This document shows, piece by piece, positions 1 to 6,940 of a stretch of 7,533 nt of DNA. The stretch lies in assembly GCA_947372575.1 (NCBI GenBank), contig CANBUF010000080.1:1-7533 (forward strand). Reading direction: 5' to 3'. Both the position numbers and the translations under genes were made by a program. The stretch comes from Alcaligenaceae bacterium (lineage in GTDB: Bacteria; Pseudomonadota; Gammaproteobacteria; Burkholderiales; Burkholderiaceae). Each line of letters begins with the position of its first letter. Positions within the stretch are counted from its first letter, which is position 1. The notes under the pieces are model-generated. The model was not told where the DNA came from. It did not search any database and saw nothing but the letters and a program-made list of their open reading frames with translations.

Positions 1-1
1 A

Positions 2-3000
2 ATGCCTCATGCGACGCCTGTTAAGGGCCAGCCTGCAATGGTTGCCTCCAATCCGCTGGAGGGCGTGGAAATTCTGTTATCCGTCTGTGCGGATGGGCGG
101 GTTGTCGCGCTCAACGGACACGTGGATCTTGGCACGGGTATTCGTACCGCCTTTGCGCAGATTGTTGCCGAAGAACTGGACGTCGATCTCAAGCAGGTCG
201 ACGTGGTACTGGGTGATACCAGTCGTGCGCCCAATCAGGGTCCGACGATTGCGAGTACATCGATTCAGATACACAGCGAACCTTTGCGCAGAGCGGCTGC
301 CCAGGCAAGGTTGCACCTGCTCACACTTGCGGCCGCACATCTGCATGTCTCCAGTATTGATCAGCTAAGGGTCAGGAACGGCATTGTGTCTGTTCGTGAG
401 GCAGTTGATTGGTCTAAGGTTTCAGAAGTTTCAGTTGCTTCAGAAGCTACAGAGTTTTCAGAAGTTTTAGAAGTTGAATATGTAGCGTTAATTGCCAATC
501 AGCACACCAGACTCACGCTGGACCTCACGGTTCCAGTGAAGTCCGCGCAGGAGTATCAGGTTGTCGGACAGTCCGTTCCTCGTGTCGATATTCCCGGTAA
601 GGCAAGCGGAGAATTGACGTTTGTGCATGACATGCGAATGCCTGGCATGCTGCATGGTCGGGTGATTCGACCTCCGTATGCAGGAGCAGATCACGGCGAC
701 TTTGTTGGTAATTTACTCGAATCGGTTGACGAAACTTCCATCGCGCATATTCCTGGTGTGCGGGCGGTGGTCGTCATCCGTGACTTTGTCGGTGTTGTTG
801 CAGAACGCGAGGAACATGCCGAGCTTGCCGCCGCGACGTTACGTGTCGCTTGGAAATCCTGGCCAGGCTTGCCTGATGTCACTAACGTTGAAAATGCCTT
901 ACGTAATAATCCGGCAACACCTCGACGTCTGGTGGATGAAGGCGATGTGGATCATGCGATTGGTCAGGCTGAGCAGTCAATGGCACGCACCTACGTCTGG
1001 CCCTACCAGATGCATGCCTCGATTGGACCGTCCTGTGCGGTGGCAGACTGGAATACGTCTGACCTTTCGCTGGATCATCCTTACCGGTTGACCGTGTGGG
1101 CAGGCTCACAAAACCCACATGTCTTGCGTGCTGATCTTTCCAGGCTCTCAGGCCTGGCAGACCGGGAAATTGAAATTGTCCGCATGGAGGCCTCTGGCTG
1201 TTATGGTCGTAACGGTGCGGATGATGTCGCCGCAGATGCCGTATTGCTTTCCCGCGCAGTCGGGGCGCCTGTCAGGGTTCAGTTGACCCGTGAGCAGGAA
1301 AACCTGTGGGAACCAAAGGGCGCGGCACAACTGATGGATGTGCGCGGAGGGCTTGAGTCGGATGGATCGATAGCCGCTTATGATTTTTCGACGTCCTATC
1401 CTTCGAATGGCGCGCCAACGCTGGCTTTGTTGTTGACGAGAACGATTGAACCTGAGGCGGTCGTCTATGAGATGGGTGATCGTACGGCACGTCCGCCATA
1501 CCGGATCGACCATCTGCGTGTCACGGTCAATGACATGCCGCCAATCTTGCGCGCGTCCTGGTTGCGGGGTGTGTCGGCGCTGCCTAATTCCTTTGCGCAC
1601 GAATCCTATATTGATGAACTGGCGACAGCAGCAGGAGTCGATCCACTAGAGTTCAGGCTGCGCTATCTGGATGATCCGCGTGCCCGCGAGTTGCTGCAAG
1701 CAACTGCCGCCAAGGCTAGCTGGCATACACACACTGCTCCTCAACAACTCGAGTCAGATGGCAACATCCTGCATGGACAGGGTATCGCCTATGCACGCTA
1801 CATACACAGTAAATGGCCCGGCTTTGGCGCAGCATGGTCCGCCTGGGTCGCCGATGTTGATGTCAACCGTCAAACGGGTGAGGTGCATGTTAAACGTGTC
1901 GTTGTCGGCCACGATGCCGGGATGACGATTAATCCTAAAGGGGTTGAGCAGCAAGTACATGGCAACGTAGTGCAGGCGACCAGTCGTGCTTTGCACGAAT
2001 CGGTCCGTATGGATCCGGTCAGTCATGCTCTGCAGGCGCGTGACTGGAGTGCGTATCCGATACTGTCGTTTCGGGAAGTTCCTGTCATAGAAGTCATGCA
2101 GATGCCCCGGGCCAATGAACCGGCACTCGGAGCAGGCGAGTCTGCGTCCGTACCTGGTACGGCTGCGATTGCGAATGCAATTTTTGATGCCACAGGTATA
2201 AGGTTTCGTCAGCCGCCATTTACCGCAGAAGTTATCCGGGCAGCTTTAAATCCGCTGACAGATGCCTCTGCGTCTGCGTCTGCTGATTCTGCACAGCGTT
2301 TGAGTGCACCCGTACTCAATCCCTTACCCCAGGATGCAGCATGGCCCAAACGGCGCAGTATCTGGATCCGGGCAGGGATGGTCGCGATGGGGCTGGTCGC
2401 CACGGCTGTTGCCTTGCTGGGTGGGCGGTCACTGATTGCTCCTGTTTCACGGCCTGACCCAGGGACGTATTCTCAAGGAACGATTGAGCGAGGCAGAATC
2501 CTGGCCGCCATGGGCAATTGTGCCTCCTGTCACACGGTCTCGCAGGGCAAGCCTTTCGCGGGTGGATTGGCTATGCAGACGCCGTTTGGCGTTGTGTACG
2601 GATCGAACCTCACGCCCGATCCCCAAACCGGCATTGGTAACTGGTCACTGGCGGCATTCGAGCGTGCCATGCGTCAAGGGATATCGCGCGATGGTCAGCA
2701 CCTGTATCCTGCGTTTCCTTATACAAATTTTGCAAGGTTGACAGATGAAGATGTCACGGCGCTTTACGCTTATCTGATGACGCAGGACCCTGTCCATAAC
2801 GTTGTCCCGCAAACCACTCTAGCATTTCCATTTAACATGCGTCCGCTCATGGCGACGTGGAATGCCTTGCACCTGAATTCTGATCCCGTTGTTTCGGTGA
2901 ATGTGGATCGTTCGGCTGCCTGGTTGCGGGGTGAATATCTTGTCAACGGTCCGGCACATTGTTCGGCTTGTCATACCCCGCGCAATGCGCTGGGTGCTGA

Positions 3001-3655
3001 AAAAGTCGGCAAGTCCTTCATGTCGGGTGCGGTCGTCAAAGGCTGGGAAGCGCCTGCCTTGAGTGCGCTGTCGCTTGCGCCCGTGCCGTGGAATGAAGAA
3101 GATTTATTCAAGTATCTCAAGTCAGGCTTTAGCCCGAACCATGGTAGTGCTTCGGGCCCGATGGCGACTGTAGTGCAACACATGCAGGTGGTGCCAGACG
3201 AAGACGTGCGGGCGATGTCTCACTACCTCGCTTCGTTTCAGTCCTCGGCGGTGAAATCCGTCTCTGTTGAGGGCCTTGCGAATACCGTGATCTCACAGGC
3301 GGCATCGACTGCGCCCGCCCTAACTGGAGCCGAGCAGAGGATGTTCTCAATGGCCTGTGCCTCATGTCATCATGACGGCCAGGGACCCAGACTGATTGGA
3401 GCGAACGTCCCCTTTGCGCTCAATAGCAATATGCACAGTGATAAACCAGACAATGTCGTTCGGGTCATCCTTGAAGGGATCAGGGATCCTGCTTCAAACG
3501 AGATTGGTTTTATGCCTGCGTTTGCCGATCACCTGGAGAACTCTGAAATCGCTGCGCTCATGCGCTACATGCGCGCCAGATATGCCCCAGGCAAAGCACC
3601 CTGGGCAAATCTGGAGAGTGTGATTGATAAAATCCGCACCGATCCTGCCATGTAA
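2..3655 (+). CDS. NicB-like molybdopterin hydroxylase large subunit fused to a membrane anchor and triple-haem cytochrome c
   Basis: This protein probably hydroxylates an N-heteroaromatic or related substrate at a molybdenum cofactor and passes the electrons through haems to the respiratory chain, as nicotinate dehydrogenase subunit B does. Residues about 25-110 form an N-terminal cofactor-binding part (GHVDLGTGI at 39-47; PNQGPTIAS). Residues about 192-300 form the a/b-hammerhead region (VPRVDIPGKASGEL). Residues about 320-745 form the main molybdopterin domain, with GSQNPH from 368, GCYGRNG at 399-405, and GAGES with probable catalytic Glu713. A linker and a membrane segment (about 787-808, after the basic WPKRRSIWIR) lead to three CxxCH haem sites: Cys840/843-His844, Cys987/990-His991 and Cys1119/1122-His1123. 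The 1217 residues are close to the NicB family size as I remember it. The start is uncertain: only one base precedes this ATG, so the gene may begin upstream; Met13 (position 38) has a weak AAGGG at 23-27. A [2Fe-2S] partner is expected upstream. The family call is strong; nicotinate as substrate is not established. Confidence 0.9.
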   Translation: MPHATPVKGQPAMVASNPLEGVEILLSVCADGRVVALNGHVDLGTGIRTAFAQIVAEELDVDLKQVDVVLGDTSRAPNQGPTIASTSIQIHSEPLRRAAAQARLHLLTLAAAHLHVSSIDQLRVRNGIVSVREAVDWSKVSEVSVASEATEFSEVLEVEYVALIANQHTRLTLDLTVPVKSAQEYQVVGQSVPRVDIPGKASGELTFVHDMRMPGMLHGRVIRPPYAGADHGDFVGNLLESVDETSIAHIPGVRAVVVIRDFVGVVAEREEHAELAAATLRVAWKSWPGLPDVTNVENALRNNPATPRRLVDEGDVDHAIGQAEQSMARTYVWPYQMHASIGPSCAVADWNTSDLSLDHPYRLTVWAGSQNPHVLRADLSRLSGLADREIEIVRMEASGCYGRNGADDVAADAVLLSRAVGAPVRVQLTREQENLWEPKGAAQLMDVRGGLESDGSIAAYDFSTSYPSNGAPTLALLLTRTIEPEAVVYEMGDRTARPPYRIDHLRVTVNDMPPILRASWLRGVSALPNSFAHESYIDELATAAGVDPLEFRLRYLDDPRARELLQATAAKASWHTHTAPQQLESDGNILHGQGIAYARYIHSKWPGFGAAWSAWVADVDVNRQTGEVHVKRVVVGHDAGMTINPKGVEQQVHGNVVQATSRALHESVRMDPVSHALQARDWSAYPILSFREVPVIEVMQMPRANEPALGAGESASVPGTAAIANAIFDATGIRFRQPPFTAEVIRAALNPLTDASASASADSAQRLSAPVLNPLPQDAAWPKRRSIWIRAGMVAMGLVATAVALLGGRSLIAPVSRPDPGTYSQGTIERGRILAAMGNCASCHTVSQGKPFAGGLAMQTPFGVVYGSNLTPDPQTGIGNWSLAAFERAMRQGISRDGQHLYPAFPYTNFARLTDEDVTALYAYLMTQDPVHNVVPQTTLAFPFNMRPLMATWNALHLNSDPVVSVNVDRSAAWLRGEYLVNGPAHCSACHTPRNALGAEKVGKSFMSGAVVKGWEAPALSALSLAPVPWNEEDLFKYLKSGFSPNHGSASGPMATVVQHMQVVPDEDVRAMSHYLASFQSSAVKSVSVEGLANTVISQAASTAPALTGAEQRMFSMACASCHHDGQGPRLIGANVPFALNSNMHSDKPDNVVRVILEGIRDPASNEIGFMPAFADHLENSEIAALMRYMRARYAPGKAPWANLESVIDKIRTDPAM
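421..474 (+). repeat. Degenerate 18-bp in-frame tandem repeat, three units
   Basis: TTCAGAAG recurs exactly at 421, 439 and 457, a spacing of 18 bp; a near copy (TTTAGAAG) begins at 466. Because 18 bp is six codons, the reading frame is kept and the protein shows VSEVSV-ASEATE-FSEVLE (residues 140-157). The repeat lies in the linker between the N-terminal cofactor-binding part and the hammerhead domain of the NicB-like protein, a place where length variation should be tolerated. Slippage or unequal recombination is the likely origin. Confidence 0.75.
2264..2281 (+). repeat. Short Ala-Ser hexanucleotide repeat in an interdomain linker
   Basis: Three tandem 6-bp units (GCCTCT, GCGTCT, GCGTCT) encode Ala-Ser three times (residues 755-760), followed by ADSAQ. 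The repeat sits between the end of the molybdopterin domain and the membrane segment of the NicB-like protein, so it reads as a flexible linker before the cytochrome module. Confidence 0.6.
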
Positions 3656-3680
3656 TACCATGCTCATCCACTGAAGTGGG

Positions 3681-3717
3681 CGAACAGCATCTGTCCTTAT
3701 TTTCAGCGTGCTGTTCG
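3681..3717. promoter_or_regulatory. Inverted repeat between the NicB-like gene and the Bug gene (operator-like)
   Basis: CGAACAGCA (3681-3689) is matched exactly by its reverse complement TGCTGTTCG (3709-3717) across a 19-base spacer. It is the only sizeable symmetry in the 105-bp gap and lies 43 bp before the GTG start of the Bug-family gene. There is no T-run after it on either strand, so a Rho-independent terminator is unlikely. It may be an operator for a dimeric regulator or a mRNA hairpin; no regulator gene is visible in the window. Confidence 0.4.
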
Positions 3718-3751
3718 AACTGTGTCAAAATGAAAAAAACATAACAATCAT

Positions 3752-3755
3752 GGAG
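3752..3755 (+). promoter_or_regulatory. Ribosome binding site supporting the GTG start of the Bug gene
   Basis: GGAG (within GGAGAC) ends 5 bases before the GTG at 3761. No in-frame start lies between this GTG and the in-frame stop TGA at 3731-3733, so the site fixes an unusual start codon. The same GGAGAC precedes the crotonase ATG with the same 5-base spacing after GGAG. Confidence 0.75.
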
Positions 3756-3760
3756 ACGCT

Positions 3761-4738
3761 GTGCGCACAACTGGCTTTTATACTTTTCTTAGAATTTTTG
3801 CAGCATCAATATTGATGCTGCCAGCTCACGCGGCCTTGTGTGCAGTGGTCACCATTCCTTCCATGATCAGGATGATCGTGCCCTTTACACCAGGTGCGAG
3901 TAATGATGTCTTTGCCCGCGCCCTGAGTGAGCAACTTGCACGCAAGCTTGGCGTGAACGTTATTGTCGAGAACAAGCCCGGTGCAGGTGGCATTATCGGC
4001 TCGGCCGAAGTGGCACGTGCCAAGCCTGATGGCGCCACACTGCTATTTAGCTCCAACTCGTTCGTAACGCGTGCCGCAGTCGAAGAAAATCTGCCCTTCG
4101 ATCCACGCAAATCATTTACGCCCGTCGCGATGGTTGCACAAGGCGCGATGCTGCTGGTTGTGAGTAATGACACACCTTTTAAAACCGTCAAAGACCTGAT
4201 CGCAGCGACCAAAAGTGGTCCGATCAATTACGGTTCAGCTGGCATCGGTTCGATAGGACAGATGAGTGCTGAACTGTTTAATTCGATGGCACAGGTGAAT
4301 ATGACGCACGTCCCGTATAAAGGGATAACGGGTGTTCTGGCGGATATGATTGGTGGCCGCATCCAAACCATGATCACTGCGCCCGCTTCGGTGGGAGGTG
4401 CCCTGAGCGGCAAGCAGATCCGGCCCATCGCGGTGACTTCCTTGTTGCCTTCACCTTTTTTCCCAGGCTTGCCAACGGTCGCAGCAGATTTGCCTGGTTA
4501 TGTCGTGGATGTCTCGTGGGGCGTCTATGCGCCAGCCAATACCAGCACCGCTCTCGTTGATGCGTTGAATCAGGCTATTCGTGAAATATCCAGCACAAGC
4601 AGAATGAGAGAAGTTTTTGCCAAAGAGTCCGCGGAGCCTTCGACCATGAATGCAAAGGAATTTGCGGCCCACGTCGACCAGGAACTCGATAAGTGGCAAA
4701 CGCTAGCCAAAGCGCGCGGTATCAAACAGGCTGAATAA
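3761..4738 (+). CDS. Bug-family (TctC-like) periplasmic solute-binding receptor
   Basis: This is a periplasmic receptor of the Bug/TctC family, which binds small carboxylates or related metabolites for tripartite tricarboxylate transporters. At 325 residues it has the usual family length. The first 24-28 residues form a signal peptide: basic Arg2 and Arg11, a hydrophobic core around IFAASILML, and likely cleavage after PAHA (24) or LCA (28). Family motifs follow: VPFTPGASND at 40-49 and NYGSAGIGS at 156-164 (the two ligand-cradling loops), NKPGAGG at 71-77, and HVPYKG at 183-188. Translation starts at GTG with a good GGAG site. No TctA/TctB membrane genes are in the window; orphan receptors of this kind are common in Bordetella and its relatives. 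The neighbouring acyl-CoA genes suggest the ligand is an acid that is later CoA-activated, but the ligand cannot be read from the sequence. A 22-bp palindrome lies within the signal-peptide codons. Confidence 0.93.
   Translation: MRTTGFYTFLRIFAASILMLPAHAALCAVVTIPSMIRMIVPFTPGASNDVFARALSEQLARKLGVNVIVENKPGAGGIIGSAEVARAKPDGATLLFSSNSFVTRAAVEENLPFDPRKSFTPVAMVAQGAMLLVVSNDTPFKTVKDLIAATKSGPINYGSAGIGSIGQMSAELFNSMAQVNMTHVPYKGITGVLADMIGGRIQTMITAPASVGGALSGKQIRPIAVTSLLPSPFFPGLPTVAADLPGYVVDVSWGVYAPANTSTALVDALNQAIREISSTSRMREVFAKESAEPSTMNAKEFAAHVDQELDKWQTLAKARGIKQAE
3800..3821. repeat. Perfect 22-bp palindrome inside the Bug signal-peptide codons
   Basis: The 11-base half GCAGCATCAAT (3800-3810) is followed directly by its exact reverse complement (3811-3821). 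The symmetry ends there (T at 3799 against C at 3822). It covers codons 14-20 plus one base. In RNA it could fold as a 9-bp stem with an AUAU loop about 40 bases into the message; in DNA it could be a dimeric regulator's site. There is no following T-run, so it is not a terminator. Confidence 0.6.
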
Positions 4739-4814
4739 AACTACTTTTAGTACAGGTATTTTGTAGAAGGCGGCTACGAGAACATCACAGATGCCTGCTC
4801 ATGACTTGCATGGG

Positions 4815-4843
4815 TTTTCTATAAAATATCTACGATTTTTAAT
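4815..4843 (+). promoter_or_regulatory. Weak promoter candidate upstream of the crotonase gene
   Basis: The 135-bp gap after the Bug gene turns AT-rich just before the crotonase gene. TTTAAT at 4838-4843 matches five of six bases of the sigma-70 -10 consensus and lies 17 bases after TTTTCT (4815-4820), a poor -35. TATAAA at 4820-4825 is another possible -10 but has no good -35 partner. The gap contains no convincing terminator, so read-through from the Bug gene remains equally possible. Confidence 0.25.
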
Positions 4844-4873
4844 TTAAGCCTCAAAAGCACGTTTGGAGACAAA

Positions 4874-5662
4874 ATGACTGACCAGCTAGTGTTCGATGTC
4901 CATGACAAAGTCGCGACAATTCGACTCAATCGCCCTGAGAAATACAACGCTTTTACCAGCGAGATGCTCAAGGCCTGGGCTAGCGCTCTTGAAGAGTCCT
5001 CTGCACGTGACGATGTCAATGTGATTGTCCTGACTGGCACGGGTAAAGGCTTTTGTTCCGGTGGTGATGTCGGCAATATGAAAAACCGTACCGAAGACAG
5101 TGCCTACAGCCGCAAGCTTTTTCTGGCCGAGCAGGTGCATCGCATCCCTTTGTTGCTTGAGTCGATCGACAAGCCCGTTATCGTTGCCGTCAATGGCGTG
5201 GCGACAGGCGCAGGCATGGATATGGCACTGATGGGCGACATCCGGATCGCTGCGCGCAGCGCACGCTTTGCCGAGACCTATATTAAGGTTGGTCTGTTCG
5301 CTGGTGATGGTGGGACCTGGTACCTGCCAAGACTGGTTGGGATGCCCAAGGCGCTAGAACTTTTTTGGACCGCCAGGTTTGTGGAGTCTGAGGAGGCTGA
5401 ACGGCTGGGGATCGTCAATCGCGTGGTCGAAGATGACCAGCTCATGCCGGCGACCTATGAAATGGCCGCACAGATCAGTGCACAGCCACAGTTGGCCGTG
5501 AGGATGATGAAGCGCGCGGCCCGTCAGAGCGCCTCCATGGATTTGCGCACGCACCTCGAGATGGCGTCGTCACATATGGCGGCCATGTATTCGACCGAAG
5601 ACCACAAAGAAGCTGTGACGGCCTTTCGCGACAAGCGTCCTGCGATTTTCAAGGGCTGCTGA
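4874..5662 (+). CDS. Enoyl-CoA hydratase/isomerase (crotonase) family protein with atypical active site
   Basis: This is a cytoplasmic crotonase-fold enzyme acting on a CoA thioester. The 262-residue length is typical. The start is supported by GGAG at 4865-4868, 5 bases ahead of the ATG. RPEKYNAF (20-27) is the usual N-terminal CoA-side motif, GFCSGGDV (59-66) gives one oxyanion-hole strand, and VNGVATGAGMDMAL (106-119) gives the other. Compared by eye with rat mitochondrial enoyl-CoA hydratase, the two catalytic glutamates (Glu144, Glu164) correspond to Asp116 and Tyr136 here, so simple hydration is doubtful. Asp145, in AGDGGTWYLPRLVG (143-156), is an alternative acidic group, and this stretch resembles PaaG-type isomerases. 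The C-terminal part (EDHKEAVTAFRDKRPAIF) is standard for the family. It lies 76 bp before the acyl-CoA dehydrogenase gene. Family membership is secure; the reaction (isomerase, hydratase or other) is open. Confidence 0.92.
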   Translation: MTDQLVFDVHDKVATIRLNRPEKYNAFTSEMLKAWASALEESSARDDVNVIVLTGTGKGFCSGGDVGNMKNRTEDSAYSRKLFLAEQVHRIPLLLESIDKPVIVAVNGVATGAGMDMALMGDIRIAARSARFAETYIKVGLFAGDGGTWYLPRLVGMPKALELFWTARFVESEEAERLGIVNRVVEDDQLMPATYEMAAQISAQPQLAVRMMKRAARQSASMDLRTHLEMASSHMAAMYSTEDHKEAVTAFRDKRPAIFKGC

Positions 5663-5727
5663 GTCCGTTGCTCAGGATTGTGCAGTAGCCTTCACTTAAA
5701 CAAATTAATGACATAACGTTGTACGAC

Positions 5728-5732
5728 AGGAG
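5728..5732 (+). promoter_or_regulatory. Ribosome binding site selecting the GTG start of the acyl-CoA dehydrogenase
   Basis: AGGAG ends 6 bases before the GTG at 5739 but 12 bases before the in-frame ATG at 5745. The spacing favours GTG as the start, adding Met-Glu before the second Met. Confidence 0.7.
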
Positions 5733-5738
5733 TCGATT

Positions 5739-6917
5739 GTGGAAATGCAGAACGATATTGATGGCATGACAGAAGAGTCCCGGATGATTGTTGAGCTTGT
5801 GGCCAAGTTTGTCGATCAGGAGCTGATGCCGCTCGAACAGGCTGTGCTCGAGCGTGAGATCAAAGGCATGCATCTTGCACTGACAAAAGAAGAAGACGAC
5901 AAGCTCAATGCGAAATGCAAGGAGCTTGGACTGTGGGCACTTGACGCACCCGAAGAGCTCGGTGGTGCAGGGTTGTCAGCGGTGACCCTTGTCGCACTCA
6001 ATGAAGAACTCGGCCGCACCGTCACGCCTTTTACTTTTCCACCTGACTCGCCCAATCTGCATATGCTGATGGCGACAGCCAGTGAAAGCCAAAAAAAGAA
6101 ATATCTCGAACCGTATGCGGCGGGCACGGCTAAATCTGCAATCGCGATCTCTGAGCCCAATGCAGGTGGTGACCCCTCGGGCATGATTACCCGCGCTGAA
6201 AAAGACGGTGACTCCTGGGTGATCAATGGTCGCAAAATCTGGGTCAGCCGTATGTCGTCTGCTGACTTTACTGTAGTGATGGCGCGTGTGGGTGGCGGTA
6301 AAGGACATGAGGGTATTTCGGCTTTTATCGTAGATCGCGGCACGCCAGGCTTTAACGTCTTACGCGAAATCCCCATGCTCGCAGGCCATCGCACCTACGA
6401 AATCGCTTTTGAAGATTGCCGTATTCCTGCAGAGAATTTGCTGGGCAATATCGGTGAGGGGTTTGCCCCGATGCAGTTAAGGCTGAATATCCGCCGCCTG
6501 CAAATGGGTGCCTGGTGTCTGGGTATGTGTCGTCGTGCACTCGAAATGATGGGTTCGCATGCCAAGCAGCGTAAGACATTCGGCATGCTGTTGTCCGACA
6601 GACAAGCCATCCAGTGGTGGATCGCGGATGCTGCGATCAAGATGCATGCTTGCCGCTTGATGGTCAGGGATGCTGCAAGAAAGCAGGATCTTGGAATGGA
6701 CATTCGCACCGAGGCATCGATGATCAAGGTCTACGCCACCGAAATGGCAAGCGAGGTGATTGATCACGCCATGCAGACTTTTGGTGCGATGGGCGTGACC
6801 AAAGAAATGCCATTACATCTCATGGCACAACGCGTGCGTGTCATGCGTGTCTATGAAGGTCCAACCGAAGTTCATCTCATGTCGATCGCACGCAAGGTCC
6901 TCAAGGGCATTCGTTAA
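5739..6917 (+). CDS. Acyl-CoA dehydrogenase family flavoprotein
   Basis: This FAD enzyme is predicted to introduce a 2,3-double bond into an acyl-CoA, passing electrons to electron-transfer flavoprotein. Its 392 residues match the family length. It has the helical N-terminal domain (about 12-125, with LGLWALDAPEELGGAGLS at 63-80), the central beta domain with AISEPNAGGDPSGM (136-149) and WVINGRKIWVS (160-170) at the flavin, and the C-terminal helical domain with RKTFGMLLSDRQAIQ (278-292) and AMQTFGAMGV (344-353). Glu373 in VYEGPTEVH occupies the position of the catalytic base of medium-chain dehydrogenase. The tail, GPTEVHLMSIAR, leans toward the ACAD10/11-like branch rather than the classical YEGTSEIQ type. 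It uses a GTG start with AGGAG. The gene lies 76 bp after the crotonase and 23 bp before the CoA transferase, so co-transcription is likely. The acyl chain acted on cannot be deduced. Confidence 0.93.
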   Translation: MEMQNDIDGMTEESRMIVELVAKFVDQELMPLEQAVLEREIKGMHLALTKEEDDKLNAKCKELGLWALDAPEELGGAGLSAVTLVALNEELGRTVTPFTFPPDSPNLHMLMATASESQKKKYLEPYAAGTAKSAIAISEPNAGGDPSGMITRAEKDGDSWVINGRKIWVSRMSSADFTVVMARVGGGKGHEGISAFIVDRGTPGFNVLREIPMLAGHRTYEIAFEDCRIPAENLLGNIGEGFAPMQLRLNIRRLQMGAWCLGMCRRALEMMGSHAKQRKTFGMLLSDRQAIQWWIADAAIKMHACRLMVRDAARKQDLGMDIRTEASMIKVYATEMASEVIDHAMQTFGAMGVTKEMPLHLMAQRVRVMRVYEGPTEVHLMSIARKVLKGIR

Positions 6918-6940
6918 TTGTTGCAACAGGACTGATTCCA

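Noticed and set aside
38..40. Alternative ATG start (Met13) for the hydroxylase gene
   Set aside because: An AAGGG lies 10 bases upstream but is weak, and the bases before the first ATG are outside the window, so the choice cannot be settled here.
678..1091. 137-residue + strand frame overlapping the hydroxylase gene
   Set aside because: It is out of frame with the conserved hydroxylase sequence and has no recognisable motif.
1148..1600. 150-residue open frame on the - strand
   Set aside because: It is antisense to the conserved molybdopterin domain; the translation is Arg/Gln/His-rich and shows no family signature.
2148..2162. 7-bp arms with one central base in the hydroxylase gene
   Set aside because: It is near chance expectation and encodes the conserved SVPGTA motif.
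3668..3679. CCAC-TGAA-GTGG mini hairpin after the hydroxylase stop codon
   Set aside because: A four-pair stem without a T-run is too weak to be called a terminator.
4759..4781. Possible terminator hairpin after the Bug gene
   Set aside because: The core stem is only four pairs (GTAG/CTAC) extended by wobble pairs, and no T-run follows.
5248..5261. 14-bp GC-only-core palindrome in the crotonase gene
   Set aside because: The length is close to chance expectation for this window, and the sequence is simple alternating GC encoding the usual IAARSA segment.
5663..5738. 76-bp gap between the crotonase and dehydrogenase genes
   Set aside because: Apart from the AGGAG ribosome site, no promoter, terminator or repeat stands out.
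5816..6394. 192-residue open frame on the - strand
   Set aside because: It lies wholly inside the acyl-CoA dehydrogenase gene, whose protein has clear family motifs. The antisense translation is Ser/Arg/Pro-rich with no recognisable domain.
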